A stretch of DNA of 52,245 nt, taken from CAZQHK01 sp964593455 (GTDB taxonomy: Bacteria > Muiribacteriota > CAYSPT01). The stretch is taken from contig CAZQHK010000031.1 of assembly GCA_964593455.1 (NCBI GenBank), positions 1 to 52,245 of the forward strand, in the 5' to 3' direction. Positions within the stretch are counted from its first letter, which is position 1. Every line of letters begins with the position of its first letter. Both the position numbers and the translations under genes were made by a program. Shown here in pieces: positions 34,893-43,403 of this stretch. The notes under the pieces were generated by a model. It made no database searches and was not told the DNA's origin. It saw only the letters and a list, made by a program, of their open reading frames with translations.

Positions 34893-35597
34893 TCACGGGC
34901 ATCGAAGAGCGGTAATAATTTTTTCGATAATTCCCGCTTCACCATTGATTTCCATGACATCGTAGTACTCGATAGAGTACCCGAGGCGGCGAAGCAGCGA
35001 ATGTATCTCATCCGGACTGAAAAACGTTACCAGGCCGCGTTTCGATAGCGGACCGAGCGGGATGTCACGATAGCTTCCGGGTCCCGTGGGAGTGCCGGTA
35101 CCATAGCCGGAACTCCGTTTGCCGAAACAGCATGTCAGAAACAAAGCCCCGGTAGCGGCAATCTCCCGGTACTGTGAATACGCTCTCTCTATCTCGTCCG
35201 GCTTATTTGAATACAGTGAATAGTGATCGAGCAGCAGATCGAATTTATTTCCATCACTGAGATAGTCCAGTGGTTTCGTTATGTTGCCCACCAGTGTTTC
35301 GGGTGATTGTTTCACACCGAACTTAGAAAAGATTCCGGGCAAAAGATCGAGAGCGTTGGGAGAACCGTCAAAACAGGTAACCTGCCATCCCTCACGGGCC
35401 AGCATCCAGGCGCAGGCCCCTTTGCCGCTACCGATATCAAGGGCGCGTGTTCTATCGTTCCCGAGCGCTCGGCGGCTCCTGACCGCGAACCGCACCGCTT
35501 CTTCCGAGGGATAGGTGCCGCCCCAACTACCGCTTCCGAACAACTGATCCCATACGGAGTCTCCATAGAAAGCGGAATCCTGTTGCTGTAAACTCAC
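34893..35597 (-). CDS. Class I SAM-dependent methyltransferase
   Basis: A 234-residue protein with the Rossmann-fold SAM-binding motif 'ALDIGSGKGACAWMLA' near 50-67 and the acidic end of strand 2 at 'VTCFDGS'. Motif post-I and a C-terminal 'EIHSLLRRLGYSIEYYDVME' fit small-molecule methyltransferases. The GTG start has GGAGG at moderate distance. It lies upstream of the broken radical SAM gene in the same direction, 85 bp apart, and so may modify a sugar or lipid in the glycan pathway. The substrate is not determinable. Confidence 0.8.
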   Translation of the reverse strand: MSLQQQDSAFYGDSVWDQLFGSGSWGGTYPSEEAVRFAVRSRRALGNDRTRALDIGSGKGACAWMLAREGWQVTCFDGSPNALDLLPGIFSKFGVKQSPETLVGNITKPLDYLSDGNKFDLLLDHYSLYSNKPDEIERAYSQYREIAATGALFLTCCFGKRSSGYGTGTPTGPGSYRDIPLGPLSKRGLVTFFSPDEIHSLLRRLGYSIEYYDVMEINGEAGIIEKIITALRCP

Positions 35598-35765
35598 GGT
35601 ATCCGGGCCTCCTCTCCCGACTGAACTGTACGGGTTAAGTACAATATGCTTCTAAGATATAATTTAATAGCCGAGCCATCAACAATACCATCGGGTGCGC
35701 ATCGTGGATCAGATACTCGAACAAGGAGTTTAGAAATATGAGGTAGAGGGAAAAACGATCTACGA

Positions 35766-35771
35766 TATAAT
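35766..35771 (+). promoter_or_regulatory. Candidate -10 box before the radical SAM-FemAB gene
   Basis: A consensus TATAAT lies about 60 bases before the start codon. The -35 position is weak (GTAGAG at 17 bases). This is the divergent gap between the methyltransferase gene and the fusion gene. Confidence 0.35.
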
Positions 35772-35829
35772 AGAGGTTGACAGTACTTCAATTCAGATTC
35801 GTTGCCGTGGAAGATAAGGTGAAATTCGG

Positions 35830-38232
35830 TTGAAGATCGTTTTTATTCAATCCCGGGCCCATCAAGATACCCCGGACTATGTCAACGAGCCGCTGGGATT
35901 AGGCTATTTGGCAGCAGTTCTCATTCAAGCGGGATTCGACGATGTTCATATTAGAACGGCCTTGTTCGACGATGTTGACGAGACCGTCCGCTTGGCCAGT
36001 GAAGCCCGATTGGTAGGGCTTACCGCTACTTCGCCGATGTTGAAAGACTCGCTAAAACTGGCCGAGCAAATCAAGTCGACCAATCCGGAGGTACTGATTG
36101 TTATCGGGGGAGCGCATGCCACCGCTTTACCCGAAGCCACCGCTGCTCACCCTCAGGTCGATTTCGTTATCAGGGGTGAAGGTGAAGAAACACTGCGTGA
36201 ACTCGCCACCGCCTTGAAAGATGGGAACACAGACCTATGTTCTATCCGGGGGCTGACTTACCAGCACGACGGCGTCGTGATCCATAACCCTGATCGGCCG
36301 CTCATCAGCGACATTGATAACGTGCCGTTTCCAGCTCGTCACCTCTACAAGCTGGAGTCTTTTCTTGCCAGGGGAGAAGCTCTGTTCGGCGACCGGGGAA
36401 GCTGGATTTTTTCCAGCCGTGGGTGCCCGTATCAGTGCACGTACTGCGCTTCCAACGTGCTGTGGACCCGGCGGTGGCGGACACGGACACCAGCCAACAT
36501 TTTTAAGGAGATTCAGCTGTTGGTCAAAGACTACAAGGTCAACCGCATTAACTTTGCCGACGACACCTTTACCGTTTCTTCCAAACGGGTCTCGGAGGTG
36601 TGCTCGCTTATAAAGTCAAGCGGTCTTAGCATAACCTGGGGATGTAATGTCAGGGTAGATACGGTTGACCGCGAACTTCTCCTGGAAATGGCTGCAAGCG
36701 GATGCACCGATGTCTGGATAGGAGCCGAAAGCGGCTCACCGCGTATTTTGAAAGGTCTCCAAAAAATTATCTCCTCGGAACAGATCACCCAGGTGTTCAA
36801 ATGGGCTCGGGAAGCCGGACTCAGGCGCCGTGGGTATTTCATGATTGGTTCACCCGAAGAAGATCTTGCCAGCATTGCCGAGACGGAAAAGCTCATCGAT
36901 CTTTTGGATGCCGACTCTATATCTATCTCGATATTCACTCCTTATCCGGGTTGCGAAGCTTTCAAGGTATCGGTGGCCAATGGTTTGAATCCTCAAAGCC
37001 TGGACTGGTCACGGATTGATCTTTACGAAAAGGTGTTGAGCCCCACCCGGTTTCTGTCGAGGAAACAGATCGAGCAGCAGCATGAACGGCTGCTTAAGAA
37101 ATATTCGGGAATCATATCGACCAGGGGAAAAACGTACCAGGAATCAGAGCCGGTGGTACGAACAAAAAAACAGTCGACAGTACTCGGTATTGATGATGCC
37201 GGCCGGTGGCGGGAGTTGATAGAACGGCTTCCCGATGAGTTGAATGATGTTTACCTTACTCCTGAATACGGTGAAGTGTTTCAGCGTGAAGGGTATGGCC
37301 TGGCGCTGTGTTTTCTCTACCAGGACGGTGATGACCTGTTCCTCTATCCATTTTTAAAACGGCGTATTAAAAAGGTTGCCAACCGGACCATCTCGACGCC
37401 GTGTTATGACCTGGAAACACCCTACGGATATGGCGGCCCGATAGCGAACTCCATGGACGGTGAATTTCTCCGGAGGGCGCACCAGTCATTTTCAGGTTTT
37501 TGCTGCTCGGAACGCATCGTCTGTGAGTTTGTGCGGTTTCACCCTATCATGAGAAACGAGCGGTTTTCAGCCGAACACATGCACACGTCGTTCAACCGAC
37601 CCACTGTTTACATCGATGTTGCGAGTGACGAGGAAACCATCTGGGGAAATTATACCGGTACGGGACGGAACATGATCCGCAAAGCAAAAAAGTCGGGGGT
37701 GGTGATCGAACCATCCCGCTCGCCGGAAGAACTTCGCCAGTTCGTGGACATCTACCAGGAGACAATGGATCGAGTCGGGGCAAACCGCTTCTACTTCTTC
37801 CCCTTTTCATTCTTCGAGAACATGCGTCTTCTTTTCAAAGACAGTTTCCGCCTCCTGCTGGCCCGCTGGAATGGAGACATCGTGGCCGGCGCCGTATTTC
37901 TCAAGAACGACACCTATTGTCACTACCATCTAGCCGGGAGCCGCAGAGACTGTCTTAAAGTTGCTCCCAACAACCTGATACTGCATCAAGCGGTCCTGGA
38001 AGCGGTCCGCGGTAAACAGAAAAAAATGCATATAGGCGGCGGCAGTTCCACCTCTCAGAAAGATTCCCTGTTCAGGTTCAAGGCTAACTTTTCACCCCTC
38101 AGGACGAAATACTCCATCGGTACCAGGATCCATCTGCCGGAGCTCTACGAGCAGCTTAAACAGATCTGGCAGGAGGAGAACCAGGGTAAAGCTGAAGTCT
38201 TGAAAGAGGTGCTTCAGATATACCGGTTTTAA
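35830..38232 (+). CDS. B12-binding radical SAM fused to FemAB-like acyltransferase
   Basis: An 800-residue fusion. Residues 1-170 form a cobalamin-binding domain ('VIGGAHATALPEATAAHPQV'). The radical SAM cluster is Cys199, Cys203 and Cys206, with the barrel to about 400. From about residue 445 to the end lies a FemAB/GNAT-like domain, with 'YTGTGRNMIRKAKKSGVVIE' and 'GGGSSTSQKDSLFRFKANFS' matching the family that adds amino-acyl groups to peptidoglycan or sugars. The TTG start has AAGGTGAAA upstream. The next gene encodes a Maf/DUF115 protein 15 bases later. The fusion suggests that one substrate is first methylated or rearranged, then acylated. Confidence 0.85.
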   Translation: MKIVFIQSRAHQDTPDYVNEPLGLGYLAAVLIQAGFDDVHIRTALFDDVDETVRLASEARLVGLTATSPMLKDSLKLAEQIKSTNPEVLIVIGGAHATALPEATAAHPQVDFVIRGEGEETLRELATALKDGNTDLCSIRGLTYQHDGVVIHNPDRPLISDIDNVPFPARHLYKLESFLARGEALFGDRGSWIFSSRGCPYQCTYCASNVLWTRRWRTRTPANIFKEIQLLVKDYKVNRINFADDTFTVSSKRVSEVCSLIKSSGLSITWGCNVRVDTVDRELLLEMAASGCTDVWIGAESGSPRILKGLQKIISSEQITQVFKWAREAGLRRRGYFMIGSPEEDLASIAETEKLIDLLDADSISISIFTPYPGCEAFKVSVANGLNPQSLDWSRIDLYEKVLSPTRFLSRKQIEQQHERLLKKYSGIISTRGKTYQESEPVVRTKKQSTVLGIDDAGRWRELIERLPDELNDVYLTPEYGEVFQREGYGLALCFLYQDGDDLFLYPFLKRRIKKVANRTISTPCYDLETPYGYGGPIANSMDGEFLRRAHQSFSGFCCSERIVCEFVRFHPIMRNERFSAEHMHTSFNRPTVYIDVASDEETIWGNYTGTGRNMIRKAKKSGVVIEPSRSPEELRQFVDIYQETMDRVGANRFYFFPFSFFENMRLLFKDSFRLLLARWNGDIVAGAVFLKNDTYCHYHLAGSRRDCLKVAPNNLILHQAVLEAVRGKQKKMHIGGGSSTSQKDSLFRFKANFSPLRTKYSIGTRIHLPELYEQLKQIWQEENQGKAEVLKEVLQIYRF

Positions 38233-38247
38233 GTGGTAAAGGACGCC

Positions 38248-40173
38248 ATGAATACGACGTTGAAAAATAATCTCACGGCCCTGGCTTCACGGGACCCGGC
38301 CGCGGCGCACGCGGTTAAGACCGCTTCTCTAAAAAGTAACAGACTGGTTATGGAACAATCCCGCAGTGGCACCGACTGGACCGGTTATTACCAATCTAAT
38401 AGCGGCAAAAAGGCGTATCTAGCCAGCCGATATCAACCTTCCCGAGAAGCTTCCAAAAGAGTGGAACATCTTGATTATCAGAACAAGTACCTTTTTGTCA
38501 TCATTGGTTTCGGTCTTGGATACGAACTTCGGGAAATAATGAACAGAATGCATGAGCAGGCAGTGGTAATCGTTATCGAACCCAGGCCTGATTTGATGAG
38601 AGCGGCCCTGGAATCAATCCCTCTGGAGGATGTTATTTCCGGTCGAAACCTTTTCTGGGCCCTGGGGAACAAAGCGGATATTCAGGCGGCATTGCAGTGC
38701 CATTCATTGACACTGGCCCAGTTTCTCAACTCGGTAGAAGTGTTCGAACACCCGGTCTTGAAGCGGCACCTGGAGGAATCCTATGCCGGGTTGCTCAAAA
38801 TGTTTTTTGACGCCGCTACCTATAACATAATAGCAGTAGGTAACGATCCACAGGACACCATGTTGGGAATAGAAAACGCGTTCAACAATTTTGACGCGAT
38901 TCTCTCTTCTCCTGACATATCCCGTTATTTTGCCACCCTGACCGACCGGCCGGCGATCGTTATCATGGCCGGACCTTCGCTCGACGAGCAGATGCCGGTA
39001 CTCAAAACCATAGATCGGGACCGGGCCCTGCTGTTGTGTGCCGACACGATCCTCAACAAGTTGCTCCAAGAAGGGATCATACCCCACCTGGTATTTACCC
39101 TTGAGCGGGGTGAGGTGGTCTATGAACTTTTCTATAAAAACACTGTCATTCCTGGGCAGCTTTGCCTGGTGGCTCAACCGGTTGTCGATCCCCAGATATT
39201 GAGTCTGTTTCCCGGACGAACGTTCATGCTTTTCCGGTCGGCCACCACCTTTGAAAAATGGATGGCGGAATCCCTGGGCCACATACCGTCCCTGGAGTGC
39301 GGTTTATCGGTCGCACACATGGTGTTCAGCACCGCCAGGGCACTCGGCTGCACTCCGCTGGTTCTGATCGGCCAGGATTTGTGTTATTCGGAAGAGGGCT
39401 TGAGTTACAGCGCGGGAACTCATCGCTCGTCGTATACAGTCGAAGATGATAACAAAGAAGGTCTGGGCTTGACGGAAGCCAGCGGCCGTCTCGAAGTCCC
39501 TGCCATCGGCGGCGGGACCGTCAAGACACGCCATGATTGGTGGCTGTTTCTCCAATGGTTGGAGGTAGAGGTGGGTAAAACCGGAGTACCGGTAATCGAT
39601 GTGAAAAACCACGGCGCCAAAATTCGCGGGGCCATTCAGATGCCGCTTCAGGAGGTAGTTGACACCTATTGCCGGAAGAACCTGCCGGTGCCGTTTGCGC
39701 CCGTCGTCCCTGAAACCGCACCGGAGCAGAACCGGCTCGAAAAGCGTCTCCGGTCAATTGGGCAAGCCCTATTGAAGGAGATAGAAAAGACCCGTGCGGC
39801 AGTTGCCTTGTTCGAAAAAGCTCAAGTGAGCATCACCGATCTGGGGACGCTCTTCATGACCGTCCGTGGCAGTGGTGTTTGGCCGGACGATTTTTGGGAT
39901 AACAAATCGGCTGAAATAACCGGGACACTGCTTTCGGCCTACGAGACGATTAAACCGGTTGGACTCGACCCGTGTCTGGTCCGTTTCATCATCCAGCCCG
40001 TTCTGTTTCAATACGCCTTGCAAAGCACCCCGTATATCGATATCGGGAACGCCGATTCGGCCCTGGCCTGGCAGCGCAAGCAGGCGACGTTACTTTCGCA
40101 GCTCGTAGAGCTTTCGCGTATGGTGGAGGAGCATCTCACGAAATACCTTGAGGTGGTCCGGACGGCACGTTAA
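38248..40173 (+). CDS. Maf/DUF115 motility accessory family protein
   Basis: A 641-residue protein with the DUF115 (6-hydroxymethylpterin pyrophosphokinase MptE-like) core around 230-400: 'IVIMAGPSLDEQMPVLKTID' and 'ADTILNKLLQEGIIPHLVFT'. Maf proteins transfer nonulosonic acids to flagellin in several bacteria, which fits the neuB/neuC genes nearby. I chose the ATG at 38248, with AAAGGA 4 bases upstream; an in-frame GTG (38233) lies directly after the preceding stop. Its end overlaps the convergent metallophosphoesterase gene by 4 bp. No flagellin gene is in the window, so the target could be another surface protein. Confidence 0.82.
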   Translation: MNTTLKNNLTALASRDPAAAHAVKTASLKSNRLVMEQSRSGTDWTGYYQSNSGKKAYLASRYQPSREASKRVEHLDYQNKYLFVIIGFGLGYELREIMNRMHEQAVVIVIEPRPDLMRAALESIPLEDVISGRNLFWALGNKADIQAALQCHSLTLAQFLNSVEVFEHPVLKRHLEESYAGLLKMFFDAATYNIIAVGNDPQDTMLGIENAFNNFDAILSSPDISRYFATLTDRPAIVIMAGPSLDEQMPVLKTIDRDRALLLCADTILNKLLQEGIIPHLVFTLERGEVVYELFYKNTVIPGQLCLVAQPVVDPQILSLFPGRTFMLFRSATTFEKWMAESLGHIPSLECGLSVAHMVFSTARALGCTPLVLIGQDLCYSEEGLSYSAGTHRSSYTVEDDNKEGLGLTEASGRLEVPAIGGGTVKTRHDWWLFLQWLEVEVGKTGVPVIDVKNHGAKIRGAIQMPLQEVVDTYCRKNLPVPFAPVVPETAPEQNRLEKRLRSIGQALLKEIEKTRAAVALFEKAQVSITDLGTLFMTVRGSGVWPDDFWDNKSAEITGTLLSAYETIKPVGLDPCLVRFIIQPVLFQYALQSTPYIDIGNADSALAWQRKQATLLSQLVELSRMVEEHLTKYLEVVRTAR

Positions 40174-41276
40174 TTATCTCCGGCTTTCAGTGTTATCAGT
40201 ATGAACTCCGATCGGGAAGTCAACCGCATAGGCGGACCCCAGGTGTTGGTGCCGCAGGTGGTGTAGATGAAAGAGGAACCCTTCCGGTACAGCCCCCAGG
40301 GGTACTGATAGTACAGGCGCACGATGAGATCCATGGGTGGAAACTGTCCGGCATGGGTGTGACCGGAGAGTTGAAGATCGACACCCAGGTCGGCGGCTTT
40401 ATCAAAATCATCGGGCTGGTGTGCCAGCAGGAGAACGGGACGGGTCATATCACAGGCTTTCAACGCATCCGTCAGATCGGGTTTCTGACCGGTCCTCCGG
40501 CTGATGGTAGGATCGTCGACGCCGGCCACCTCGAGAGCACCGGCCACGGTAATGTGCTCGTTTCTTAAAGGCTTGATACCGGTCTCTTTGGCAAAAGCCA
40601 TGAACCCGTCTACTCCGGAGTAGAAGTCATGGTTGCCGGTGACCGCCAGGATACCGTACCGCGCGTTAAGTTTGTTTAAGGAACGGGTGAAATCGTTGGG
40701 GAGTTCCATGTGATGGTCGACTATATCGCCGGTAATCACCGCCAGGTCTGCCTTGAGATCGTTGCAGCGTTGAACCAGGTGTTCGAGGTTCGCGGGGGTA
40801 GTCAGCGATCCCAGGTGAAGGTCGGAAAGCTGAATGATGGTAAATCCGTCCAGGGCCGGCGGAAGTTTTTTAAGCGGGACCGTGATTTTCCTGAACCGCG
40901 GTGCGCAGGCGGCATTAACGAGTGAGAAGGACACCGCCAGAGTTATCAGGGCCAGAGTGCCGATTGTCAGTTCCCTGGTGTACTGAGGAAGAAAAAGATT
41001 GACTGCCGCTTTCACCAGGAAGAACGAAAACCCGATAGCGATGCTTCCGAACCAGATTGCGCCCAGATATAGGACGGGAGTAACGGGGAATCGGTGCCGC
41101 ATGAACAGCATGAGATAGTACAAAAGTCCCATGCCCACCAGTACCGTCCTGGTAACAGTAAGAGCCCGCCCCGTGAGTTCCAGCCCTTTAGCCACCTGTC
41201 CGTAGAGGAAATAATGGAACTCCGTGTAGATCAGGGTGAAAATTGTCAGAAACACGATAAATCCAAGTCTTTTCAT
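40170..41276 (-). CDS. Membrane-anchored metallophosphoesterase (YaeI-like)
   Basis: A 368-residue protein with about four N-terminal hydrophobic helices, then a calcineurin-type phosphoesterase. The metal-binding motifs are all present: 'SDLHLGS', 'TGDIVDHH', 'TGNHDFYSG', 'LLAHQPDDF' and 'SGHTHAGQ'. Related proteins include YaeI, which cleaves UDP-2,3-diacylglucosamine, and many of unknown substrate. The active domain should face the cytoplasm or periplasm depending on helix number, which I cannot fix. It stands alone, divergent from the fabZ-like gene. Confidence 0.85.
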   Translation of the reverse strand: MKRLGFIVFLTIFTLIYTEFHYFLYGQVAKGLELTGRALTVTRTVLVGMGLLYYLMLFMRHRFPVTPVLYLGAIWFGSIAIGFSFFLVKAAVNLFLPQYTRELTIGTLALITLAVSFSLVNAACAPRFRKITVPLKKLPPALDGFTIIQLSDLHLGSLTTPANLEHLVQRCNDLKADLAVITGDIVDHHMELPNDFTRSLNKLNARYGILAVTGNHDFYSGVDGFMAFAKETGIKPLRNEHITVAGALEVAGVDDPTISRRTGQKPDLTDALKACDMTRPVLLLAHQPDDFDKAADLGVDLQLSGHTHAGQFPPMDLIVRLYYQYPWGLYRKGSSFIYTTCGTNTWGPPMRLTSRSEFILITLKAGDN

Positions 41277-41322
41277 CGTCTCGTATCTCCCGGCGGTCTC
41301 CCTATTGTAGCATAACGTTCCA

Positions 41323-41353
41323 CCTTACTTTCCACTCTTCTTGCTTGAGGTAT
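41323..41353 (-). repeat. Dispersed 31-bp repeat, inverted copy
   Basis: On the minus strand this matches the copy upstream of the GH1 gene (43364-43394) at 29 of 31 bases. It lies in the divergent region between the phosphoesterase and fabZ-like genes, 15 bases before the predicted -35 of the fabZ promoter. Confidence 0.8.
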
Positions 41354-41367
41354 AGCGAAAGTGGTTG

Positions 41368-41397
41368 TTGAAGGGCGGACGCGTAAACTGGTACAAT
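41368..41397 (+). promoter_or_regulatory. Promoter of the fabZ-fabI-PPTase operon
   Basis: TTGAAG (41368-41373) and TACAAT (41392-41397) are 18 bases apart, about 50 bases before the fabZ start. It is a fair sigma70 match. Confidence 0.5.
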
Positions 41398-41448
41398 CCG
41401 GACAGCATACACGGAAACAAGAATGAGACACGGAGGAGTGCCAGGCGT

Positions 41449-41934
41449 ATGAGCAAGGGTGAAAAGGCCGTCGGGAGGAACGAGATAGAGAAACTGCTGC
41501 CGCACCGGGAGCCGTTCCTTTACGTCGACCGGATCGAGAGCGTCGAGGATAACACTATCGTTACCCGGTGGCGGGTAAAAGAAAAAGAGTTTTTCTTTAA
41601 AGGACATTATCCCGGTAATCCCATCACTCCAGGCGTGATCATCTGCGAAGCCATGTTCCAGTCAGGTGCGCTCCTGATGGCCTCGCTTCTGGAAGACGAG
41701 TACGCGGACAAAATGGACCAGGATGAGATCGAGGCCGGCCGGCGGGTGCCGGTGGTGACCCGGGTGAACAATGTTCGGTTCAAGAAAATGGTAAAACCTG
41801 GGGACACGCTGGTTATGACGGTAATTTTCACTGAAAAAGTAGGGTCGGTTTACTGTTTCAAGGGTCGGGCCAGAGTAGATGGAAAGTTGGCAGCGTCCTG
41901 TGATTTCATCTGCACCATGGTGGAAGAGCAATGA
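41449..41934 (+). CDS. FabZ-like 3-hydroxyacyl-ACP dehydratase
   Basis: A 161-residue hot-dog protein. 'LLPHREPFLYVDRI' begins it, and the active-site His53 is in 'GHYPGNPITPGVIICEAMF', with the catalytic Glu67 after it. This is the FabZ pattern. FabZ removes water from 3-hydroxyacyl-ACP. I chose the ATG at 41449 (GGAGGAG about 10 bases upstream); the open frame before it is not protein-like. It heads a run with an enoyl reductase and a PPTase, implying a dedicated chain-forming pathway. Confidence 0.87.
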   Translation: MSKGEKAVGRNEIEKLLPHREPFLYVDRIESVEDNTIVTRWRVKEKEFFFKGHYPGNPITPGVIICEAMFQSGALLMASLLEDEYADKMDQDEIEAGRRVPVVTRVNNVRFKKMVKPGDTLVMTVIFTEKVGSVYCFKGRARVDGKLAASCDFICTMVEEQ

Positions 41935-41977
41935 ACTTTGAGTCTAAAACCTTTTTGGGGGAGGGTGAACAAGAACT

Positions 41978-42781
41978 TTGAACGATTACCTTCAATTGAA
42001 AAATAAAGATGTCCTGGTAGTGGGAGTAGCCAACCGGAAAAGTGTCGCCTATTTTATCGCCAAAAGCCTGCTTCATTGCGGCGCCCGGGTGACGCTCTCG
42101 GTACAGGGAGAAGAACACCGGGCAAAAGCAGGTAAACTGCTCCCGGACTGTCCTGTCTTCTGCTGCGACCTGGAGCGCCAGGAGGATCTCCAGGCGTTAC
42201 GCCGGGCAATCGGAGAAGACAAACAATTTCACGGTCTGGTGCACTCGGTGGCCTTTGCCAACTATCCGGAAGGATTTGTCCCGTTTCACGAGACTCGTAA
42301 GGAAGATTTTCTTCAGGCTTTCGATATTTCGTGTTTCTCATTGATCAACCTGGCCCGGGTTTTCAAAAACAACCTGGCTGAGGACGCGTCGGTGGTAACC
42401 ATCTCCATATCGACTACCCGAATGGCGGCTGAAAACTACGGTTATATGGCGCCCATCAAGGCCGCTCTGGAATCGTCGCTCTGTTTCCTGGCCAAGGGGT
42501 TCAGCCGGTTCTCGCGGGTCCGGTTTAACGCCGTGTGCGCCGGGCTTCTCAAGACTTCCGCTTCGGCCGGTATCCCCGGTTACATCGACAGCTATCTGTT
42601 TGCCGAGAAAGCCACGCTCCGGCGCCGTAACCTCAGTACCCAGGAGGTGGCGGACGCCGCGGTGTTCCTGCTGAGTCCTCGTTCAAGCGGTATCAACGCT
42701 CAGCGGATCATCGTGGACGCGGGGATGGAGACCAACTATTTCGACCGGGAGATCGTGGAACGTGCTACCGGTGGTGACTGA
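41978..42781 (+). CDS. FabI-like enoyl-ACP reductase (SDR)
   Basis: A 267-residue SDR of the FabI group. 'VVGVANRKSVAYFIAKSLLH' is the modified glycine motif of enoyl-ACP reductases. 'NYGYMAPIKAALES' is the active-site region with the Tyr-x-x-Met-x-x-x-Lys spacing. 'GLLKTSASAGIPGY' is a substrate loop like that of FabI. It reduces the double bond made by the FabZ-like dehydratase. The TTG start has GGAGGG about 13 bases upstream, so translation may be weak or coupled. It overlaps the PPTase gene by 20 bp. Confidence 0.85.
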   Translation: MNDYLQLKNKDVLVVGVANRKSVAYFIAKSLLHCGARVTLSVQGEEHRAKAGKLLPDCPVFCCDLERQEDLQALRRAIGEDKQFHGLVHSVAFANYPEGFVPFHETRKEDFLQAFDISCFSLINLARVFKNNLAEDASVVTISISTTRMAAENYGYMAPIKAALESSLCFLAKGFSRFSRVRFNAVCAGLLKTSASAGIPGYIDSYLFAEKATLRRRNLSTQEVADAAVFLLSPRSSGINAQRIIVDAGMETNYFDREIVERATGGD

Positions 42782-43361
42782 CATCCTGTATCCGGTCATC
42801 GTGGAGATTCCGAATGAGACCGGCTGCCTGCACGGCCGGGATAAGGTAGCGGCCTTGAGCCGGCACGCCCGGCAGGCCCTGGCGGTAAGCGCCGTGCTGA
42901 GCGAATGTGAACTGGGAGAACTGGAAAAAGACCACCGGGGTGCGCCCTTGCCGCATGAAGGTACCTACTGGTCCCTGGCTCATAAACCCGACTATGCCGC
43001 TGCCGTGTGCGGTCCTATCCCGTTGGGGATAGACATAGAAGAAATCGCTCCCCGCCGTGAGGATTTGTTCGATTATATTGCCGGCCGCAGCGAATGGAAT
43101 CTGTTTGATGAGAAGACCTGGGATAATTTTTTCCGGGTATTTACCGCCAAGGAGGCCATCCTGAAGGTCACCGGCGACGGGATTACCAAACTGAGCCGGT
43201 GCCGGGTAAAAGAGATCGTCGATGACGATCACCTGGTGATGGATTTCGATGGTCGGGAGTGGCTGATCGAGCATTTTCGTATGGGCGGCCACATCGCCTC
43301 CGTTACCGCCATGAACTTCAAAATAACCTGGACTGTGGCCGGTCGAGGTTCGGATATTTAA
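42762..43361 (+). CDS. Sfp-type 4'-phosphopantetheinyl transferase
   Basis: A 199-residue enzyme that loads the phosphopantetheine arm onto carrier proteins. The motifs are 'PLGIDIEEI' (Asp91, Glu93 for magnesium) and 'FTAKEAILK' (127-135). 'YWSLAHKPDYAAAV' is the usual first motif. The GTG start lies inside the end of the fabI-like gene, so the two are coupled. An Sfp-type enzyme beside FabZ and FabI paralogues suggests a dedicated ACP or polyketide-like carrier elsewhere, since no ACP is in the window. Confidence 0.88.
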   Translation: MLPVVTDILYPVIVEIPNETGCLHGRDKVAALSRHARQALAVSAVLSECELGELEKDHRGAPLPHEGTYWSLAHKPDYAAAVCGPIPLGIDIEEIAPRREDLFDYIAGRSEWNLFDEKTWDNFFRVFTAKEAILKVTGDGITKLSRCRVKEIVDDDHLVMDFDGREWLIEHFRMGGHIASVTAMNFKITWTVAGRGSDI

Positions 43362-43363
43362 CC

Positions 43364-43394
43364 ATACCTCAAGCAAGAAGTGTAGAAAGTAAGG
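43364..43394 (+). repeat. Dispersed 31-bp repeat, copy in the GH1 leader
   Basis: Best copy of the repeat seen also at 21593-21623 (26 of 31 bases) and inverted at 41323-41353 (29 of 31). It fills the 42-bp gap between the PPTase and GH1 genes and supplies the AAGGAG Shine-Dalgarno region with the sequence just after it. Confidence 0.8.
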
Positions 43395-43403
43395 AGTGAG
43401 ATT

